A stretch of 64,000 bases of DNA from Clostridium sp. Marseille-Q2269 (GTDB lineage Bacteria > Bacillota > Clostridia > Clostridiales > Clostridiaceae). Shown here piece by piece: positions 60,002 to 64,000 of this stretch. The DNA lies in contig NZ_CALSFS010000003.1 in the NCBI RefSeq assembly GCF_943736985.1, positions 124,001-188,000 of the forward strand, given 5' to 3'. The notes beneath the pieces are model-generated. The model did not search any database. It worked only from the letters and a program-made list of their open reading frames with translations, and was not told the origin of the DNA. How positions within the stretch are numbered: the stretch's first letter is position 1; every line of letters begins with the position of its first letter. The translations under genes and the position numbers were made by a program.

Positions 60002-60664
60002 ATGAGTAGAATAAATGTTTTCACAGGACATTTTGGTAGTGGGAAAACAGAAATTGCTGTAAATTATGCTATGAAGTTAGCAAAGGAAGGTAAAAAAGTA
60101 GCTTTAGTAGATATTGATATTGTAAATCCATATTTCTGCTCAAGAAGTTTAAAGGAAGAGTTCGACAAGTTAGGTATAAGATTAATAGCTTCCGATCCTA
60201 AACTTATGAATGCAGAGTTAATGGTGGTGCCCGGAGAAGTTATGTCCGTGTTCAATGACAAAAGCTATGAGGTAGTTATGGATATAGGTGGTGATGATCA
60301 AGGAGCAACAGTACTTGGTCAATACAACAAATATTTTAATGAAGAAGACTATGACATGTATTTTGTTATTAACAACAATAGGCCCCTTACATCTAATGAA
60401 AAAGAAACAGAGGATTATATAAATGCAATAGAAATTTCATCAAGATTGAAGGTTAAGTATCTTATATCTAATACAAATCTTTCATATGAAACTTCAGTGA
60501 ATCATATATTAAAAGGAGATGACATAGTTTTAGAGCTTTCTAAAAAAACAGGTCTTCCTTATAAATATATTGTGTGTAGAAAAGAATTTGTAGATGATAT
60601 AAAGGGAAAAGTTCATGCAGAAATATTGACGATAGATATATACATGAAACCACCTTGGAGGTAA
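60002..60664 (+). CDS. P-loop ATPase of the ParA/MinD/CbiA-like type
   Basis: A 220-residue cytoplasmic protein with Walker A GHFGSGKTE near the N-terminus, VDIDIVNPYFCSR (a deviant switch I-like motif) and VVMDIGGDDQGATVLGQY (Walker B region). The precise function is unknown. Members occur next to 2-oxoacid:ferredoxin oxidoreductase genes in anaerobes, as here, so it may help maturation or regulation of that complex. ATG 60002 follows TTGGAG at eight bases, and GTG 59972 and ATG 59996 are weaker alternatives. Confidence 0.8.
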   Translation: MSRINVFTGHFGSGKTEIAVNYAMKLAKEGKKVALVDIDIVNPYFCSRSLKEEFDKLGIRLIASDPKLMNAELMVVPGEVMSVFNDKSYEVVMDIGGDDQGATVLGQYNKYFNEEDYDMYFVINNNRPLTSNEKETEDYINAIEISSRLKVKYLISNTNLSYETSVNHILKGDDIVLELSKKTGLPYKYIVCRKEFVDDIKGKVHAEILTIDIYMKPPWR

Positions 60665-60785
60665 TTTTACACTCAAAATTGTCGAAATATTGTAATTTGT
60701 CAATAAATAAAAATTTATCAATAAATTTAAACAGAATATAGACTTACAAGGCATTGTTATTATTAAAACTTAAGGAGGGGTTGTA

Positions 60786-60995
60786 ATGCCAAAAGTAATA
60801 TTTAGGGAAGAAAGATGTAAGGGCTGTGGTCACTGCATTCAAGTGTGCCCTAAAAAAATAATTAGCTTTTCAGACAAGCTAAATGTAAAAGGATATAATC
60901 CAGCTACAATAGTTGATGAGAAGAAAGATGATTGTATAGCTTGTGCTTCATGTGCAAGAATATGCCCAGATTGTGTAATAACAGTAGAAAAGTAA
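60786..60995 (+). CDS. 2-oxoacid:ferredoxin oxidoreductase, ferredoxin-like (delta) subunit
   Basis: A 69-residue 2[4Fe-4S] protein with CKGCGHCIQVCP and CIACASCARICPDC, each a CxxCxxCxxxC cluster motif. It transfers electrons from the TPP subunit to free ferredoxin. It starts at ATG after AAGGAGGGG. It is first of four subunit genes spaced 0-15 bases apart. A possible promoter upstream is TTATCA (60715) with TATAGA (60737). Confidence 0.92.
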   Translation: MPKVIFREERCKGCGHCIQVCPKKIISFSDKLNVKGYNPATIVDEKKDDCIACASCARICPDCVITVEK

Positions 60996-61010
60996 AAAGG
61001 AGGGGTTATG

Positions 61011-62081
61011 ATGGGTGAAAAAGTTTTAATGAAAGGTAACGAGGCTATAGGAGAAGCTGCTATTCAAGCAGGATGTGAATGTTTCTTTGGATATCCAATT
61101 ACTCCACAAACAGAAGTAGCAGCCTATATGTCAAAGAAAATGCCTAAAATAGGAAAGACATTCGTTCAAGCTGAAAGTGAAATATCAGCTGTAAATATGG
61201 TATATGGTGCAGCAGGAACAGGAATAAGATGTATGACTTCTTCAAGCTCACCAGGAATAAGTTTAAAATCAGAAGGACTTTCATATATAGCGGCAGCAGA
61301 GTTGCCATGTGTCATAATAAACATTGTTAGGGGAGGTCCAGGTCTAGGAAGTATCCAACCTGCACAGTCAGACTATTTCCAAGCAACAAAAGCAAGTGGA
61401 CATGGTGATTTCAACATGCCAGTATTTGCACCAGCTTCTATACAAGAAATGGTTGATTTAATTCAAAATGCGTTCGATCTAGCTGACATATACAGAACAC
61501 CATGTATGATTATGGGTGATGGAATGCTTGGACAAATGATGGAACCTGTTGAATTTAAAGAAAGATCATCTAAAAAACTTCCACCAAAAGATTGGGCTGC
61601 TAATGGCTTACATGGGAGAGAGAAACATAATATAATAAACTCCTTATATTTACAACCAGAAATATTAGAAAAGCATAATATGCATTTACAAGATAAATAT
61701 GCTCAAATCAAAGAAAATGAAGTTAAATATGAGTTATATAATTGTGACCAAGAATGTGATTTAATATTAGTTGCATATGGCACAACTTCAAGAATATGTA
61801 AAAATGTTGTTGAAATTGCAAGAGAACAAGGTTTAACACTAGGCTTAATAAGACCTATAACAATATGGCCTTTCCCATTTGAAGCCTTCGAGAAAACTGT
61901 AGATCTTACTAAACATGGATATTTATCTGTAGAAATGAGTTGTGGTCAAATGGTTTATGATGTTAAGTTAGCATCTAACGGAAGAAAACCAGTAGATTTC
62001 TATGGAAGATCTGGTGGAATGGTTCCAGATCCATCAGATATCCTAGAAAAAGTTAAATCTATAGTAGGAGGTGTTAAATAA
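61011..62081 (+). CDS. vorB: 2-oxoacid:ferredoxin oxidoreductase alpha subunit (VorB/KorA type)
   Basis: A 356-residue subunit combining the pyrimidine-binding and transketolase-C-like domains. It has KGNEAIGEAAIQAGCECFFGYPITPQTE, MTSSSSPGISLKSEGLSYIAAAELP and NIVRGGPGLGSIQPAQSDYFQA, typical of Vor/Kor enzymes. The oxidised substrate is either 2-oxoisovalerate-type branched acids or 2-oxoglutarate. Sequence alone does not decide. I use ATG 61011, which is better spaced from GGAGGGG than ATG 61008. The stop overlaps the beta ATG by one base (TAATG). Confidence 0.9.
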   Translation: MGEKVLMKGNEAIGEAAIQAGCECFFGYPITPQTEVAAYMSKKMPKIGKTFVQAESEISAVNMVYGAAGTGIRCMTSSSSPGISLKSEGLSYIAAAELPCVIINIVRGGPGLGSIQPAQSDYFQATKASGHGDFNMPVFAPASIQEMVDLIQNAFDLADIYRTPCMIMGDGMLGQMMEPVEFKERSSKKLPPKDWAANGLHGREKHNIINSLYLQPEILEKHNMHLQDKYAQIKENEVKYELYNCDQECDLILVAYGTTSRICKNVVEIAREQGLTLGLIRPITIWPFPFEAFEKTVDLTKHGYLSVEMSCGQMVYDVKLASNGRKPVDFYGRSGGMVPDPSDILEKVKSIVGGVK

Positions 62082-62830
62082 TGGCTATAGTATATCAACC
62101 ACCTAAAGCACTATTGGACGTTCCTACACATTATTGTCCAGGATGTACTCATGGTGTAATTCATAAATTAGTTGGAGAAGTAATTGACGAACTTGGAGTA
62201 TTAGATAAAACAATCGGTGTTGCTCCAGTTGGATGTTCAGTTTTAGCATATAATTATTTTACTTGTGATATGTTTGAAGCTGCTCATGGTAGAGCTCCAG
62301 CAGTTGCTACAGGTATAAAAAGAGCAAACCCAGATGCAGTGGTATTTACTTATCAAGGTGATGGAGACTTAGCTGCTATAGGTACAGCAGAAATAGTTCA
62401 CATTGCAACTAGAGGGGAAAATGTTACAACAATATTTGTAAATAACTGTATATATGGAATGACAGGTGGACAAATGGCACCTACTACATTACCAAATCAA
62501 GTAACAGAAACAACACCTTATGGAAGAGACACAAGCTATGCAGGATTCCCAATAAGAGTATCAGAAATGATAGCTACTTTAACAGGAGCTTGCTATGTAG
62601 AAAGAGTATCTGTAGATACAGTTCCAAACATATTAAAAGCTAAAAAAGCTATAAAGAAAGCTTTCCAAAATCAAATAGATAAAAAAGGATTCTCTTTAGT
62701 TGAAGTATTATCAATATGCCCAACTAACTGGGGGTTATCTCCTCAAGAATCTATGACTTGGTTAAGAGAAAACATGATTCCATACTATCCTCTTGGTGTT
62801 AAGAAGGATACAACTGAGGAGGTGAAATAA
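62081..62830 (+). CDS. 2-oxoacid:ferredoxin oxidoreductase beta subunit (TPP-binding)
   Basis: A 249-residue thiamine-diphosphate subunit. The TPP motif begins QGDGDLAAIG (92-101) and reaches NNCIYGMTGGQMAPTT (121-136). Cys19, Cys22 (CPGC) and Cys52 are placed to bind a [4Fe-4S] cluster near TPP. It has overlapping start with the alpha gene and a one-base gap to gamma. It oxidatively decarboxylates a 2-oxo acid to acyl-CoA. Confidence 0.92.
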   Translation: MAIVYQPPKALLDVPTHYCPGCTHGVIHKLVGEVIDELGVLDKTIGVAPVGCSVLAYNYFTCDMFEAAHGRAPAVATGIKRANPDAVVFTYQGDGDLAAIGTAEIVHIATRGENVTTIFVNNCIYGMTGGQMAPTTLPNQVTETTPYGRDTSYAGFPIRVSEMIATLTGACYVERVSVDTVPNILKAKKAIKKAFQNQIDKKGFSLVEVLSICPTNWGLSPQESMTWLRENMIPYYPLGVKKDTTEEVK

Positions 62831-62831
62831 T

Positions 62832-63362
62832 ATGGCAGCACAACAAATTATATTTGCAGGCTTTGGTGGCCAAGGTATATTATCAATGGGTAAATTTTTA
62901 GCTTATGCAGGAATGGACTCAAACATGGAAGTTTCATGGTTGCCATCTTATGGTCCAGAAATGAGAGGAGGTACAGCTAACTGTTCTGTAGTTCTATCTG
63001 ATACACCAGTTGGATCACCAATAGTAACTAAACCAGATACAATAGTTGTAATGAATAGACCTTCTCTAGATAAATTTGAAGACAAAGTAGCATCAGGTGG
63101 ATTAATTATATTAGATTCTGACTTAGTTGACAGAATGCCAAAGAGAGATGACGTGAAAGTTATAGCTATACCAGCTCAATCTGAAGGAGACAAAATAGGT
63201 AGCAAAAAAATAGCTAACATGGTTCTTTTAGGAGCTCTTGTAAAAGAAACAGGAATAGTTACTATGGACGAAATAACAGCATCATTAAAAGATCATGGTA
63301 AAGAAGCGTTCTTTGAATCAAATAAAGCAGCTCTTAAAGCTGGAGAAAAATACGTAAAATAA
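62832..63362 (+). CDS. 2-oxoacid:ferredoxin oxidoreductase gamma subunit
   Basis: A 176-residue CoA-binding subunit with FAGFGGQGILSMGKFLAYAG and WLPSYGPEMRGGTANCSVVLSD. It completes the four-subunit complex in the order delta, alpha, beta, gamma. It starts at ATG after GAGGAGGTG within the end of the beta gene. A terminator follows. Confidence 0.93.
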   Translation: MAAQQIIFAGFGGQGILSMGKFLAYAGMDSNMEVSWLPSYGPEMRGGTANCSVVLSDTPVGSPIVTKPDTIVVMNRPSLDKFEDKVASGGLIILDSDLVDRMPKRDDVKVIAIPAQSEGDKIGSKKIANMVLLGALVKETGIVTMDEITASLKDHGKEAFFESNKAALKAGEKYVK

Positions 63363-63375
63363 TAGATAAAATATT

Positions 63376-63407
63376 GCCAGTGAAGATGCTTTCTTCACTG
63401 GCTTTTT
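63376..63407 (+). terminator. Terminator after the oxidoreductase operon
   Basis: GCCAGTGAAGA / TCTTCACTGGC is a perfect 11-bp stem with a TGCTT loop, followed by TTTTT. Confidence 0.92.
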
Positions 63408-63429
63408 ATATTTTCACTTATGTTTCCTA

Positions 63430-63458
63430 TTGTTAGAAGTAGTAAACTATAATATAAT
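63430..63458 (+). promoter_or_regulatory. Promoter of glmM
   Basis: TTGTTA (63430-63435), 17 bases and TATAAT (63453-63458), so glmM here has its own promoter and is no longer in the cdaA-cdaR transcript. Confidence 0.8.
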
Positions 63459-63495
63459 ATCTATGTGTATTTAAAAAATAGGAGTGATGAATTAC

Positions 63496-64000
63496 ATGGG
63501 ACGAATATTCGGAACGGATGGAGTCAGAGGAATAGCCAATAAAGAACTAACAACTGACTTAGCATATAAATTAGGAAAAGCAGGAGCTTTTATATTAACT
63601 GAAGGGGCACATAGGCCCCAAATACTTGTAGGTATGGATACAAGAATATCAGGGGATATGCTAGAGAGTGCTTTAGTTGCAGGTATATTATCTGTAGGAG
63701 CAGAAGCCATTTGTGTAGGTGTAATACCCACACCAGCTATTGCATATTTAACAAGAAAATATAATGCAGATGCAGGAGTTGTTATTTCCGCATCACATAA
63801 TCCAGTAGAATACAACGGTATAAAATTTTTTAATAAAAATGGATATAAATTATCAGATCAATTAGAGGATAATATACAAGCTTTGATAGAAAGTAATTTC
63901 AAAGATGTTCCAATTTTAGTTGGAGAAAATATAGGAAGAAAAATTGAAGAAGAGGGAGAAGCTATAAGAGATTACATAGATTTTGCTAAATCAACTATAA
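63496..64000 (+). CDS. glmM: Phosphoglucosamine mutase (partial, runs off the window)
   Basis: Interconverts glucosamine-6-phosphate and glucosamine-1-phosphate for peptidoglycan synthesis. The first 168 codons are present. They have [13 protein letters not shown] at the start and the phospho-serine loop [13 protein letters not shown] with Ser100. The ATG at 63496 lies nine bases after AGGAGTG, and an in-frame ATG at 63487 is too close to it. In Bacillus cdaA-cdaR-glmM are adjacent. Here about 8.5 kb separates cdaR from glmM. Confidence 0.95.
   Translation, partial: MGRIFGTDGVRGIANKELTTDLAYKLGKAGAFILTEGAHRPQILVGMDTRISGDMLESALVAGILSVGAEAICVGVIPTPAIAYLTRKYNADAGVVISASHNPVEYNGIKFFNKNGYKLSDQLEDNIQALIESNFKDVPILVGENIGRKIEEEGEAIRDYIDFAKSTI

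Noticed and set aside
60678-60692. CodY-like box AATTGTCGAAATATT upstream of the oxidoreductase operon
   Set aside because: About four mismatches to the consensus AATTTTCWGAAAATT. In A/T-rich DNA that is not distinguishable from chance.

Overview
The window is low-GC, strongly A+T-rich DNA with dense, almost unidirectional (+ strand) gene packing. Gene content and order match a Clostridium sensu stricto (Bacillota). Indicators are a sigH tail followed by tRNA-tuf-rpmG-secE-nusG, the full rplKAJL-rpoBC-str-S10-spc-alpha ribosomal superregion, a butyrate kinase/phosphotransbutyrylase locus, ferredoxin-linked oxidoreductases, cwlD and other sporulation/germination-type hydrolases. A proteolytic, amino-acid-fermenting species is plausible, but I cannot name one from sequence alone.

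Layout. 1-1.6 kb: end of sigH, tRNA-Gly and tRNA-Thr, tuf copy 1. 1.8-5.2 kb: rpmG-secE-nusG-rplK-rplA-rplJ-rplL with L1-type and L10-type leader elements. 5.4-17.5 kb: rpoB-rpoC-L7Ae-like-rpsL-rpsG-fusA-tuf copy 2. 17.6-33.5 kb: S10/spc/alpha genes from rpsJ to rplQ, with secY, adk, map, a KOW protein, infA and rpoA. 33.5-37.8 kb: energising module of an ECF vitamin/metal transporter (ecfA1-ecfA2-ecfT), truA, rplM-rpsI. 38-43 kb: a Na/phosphate symporter behind a Pho-box-like array, CwlD amidase, two-subunit fumarase, a TPR protein. 43.3-47.3 kb: a divergent pair made of an HPr-domain sigma-54 activator (- strand) and ptsI, with a sigma-54 promoter and three palindromes between them. 47.3-52 kb: lipoprotein, TPR membrane protein, isoaspartyl dipeptidase, thioredoxin and a thioredoxin reductase lacking a normal NADPH site. 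52-56.6 kb: a c-di-AMP riboswitch controlling a SleB-type hydrolase (- strand), divergent from the diadenylate cyclase cdaA, then cdaR and a FAD protein. 56.6-63.4 kb: buk-ptb-buk, a P-loop ATPase and a four-subunit 2-oxoacid:ferredoxin oxidoreductase. 63.5 kb to the end: glmM, cut by the window edge.

How the genes work together. The first 38 kb are the core transcription/translation block, with several autoregulatory RNA leaders visible. Beyond it are three small signalling circuits. First, PTS Enzyme I is apparently driven by sigma-54 and an activator that itself carries an HPr-like domain. Second, c-di-AMP synthase sits back to back with a wall hydrolase whose mRNA carries the c-di-AMP aptamer. 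Third, a phosphate symporter lies behind tandem TGTTAA repeats. The buk-ptb-buk and Vor/Kor genes together can convert 2-oxo acids to acyl-CoA, acyl-phosphate, then acid plus ATP, as in clostridial amino-acid fermentation.

The region is mostly well-known housekeeping DNA. The most interesting items are the HPr-sigma54/ptsI circuit, the riboswitch/cdaA pair, the Pho-like array, the duplicated L1-site mimics, the hairpin-bridged nusG start and the near-perfect tuf repeat with a single F221L difference.
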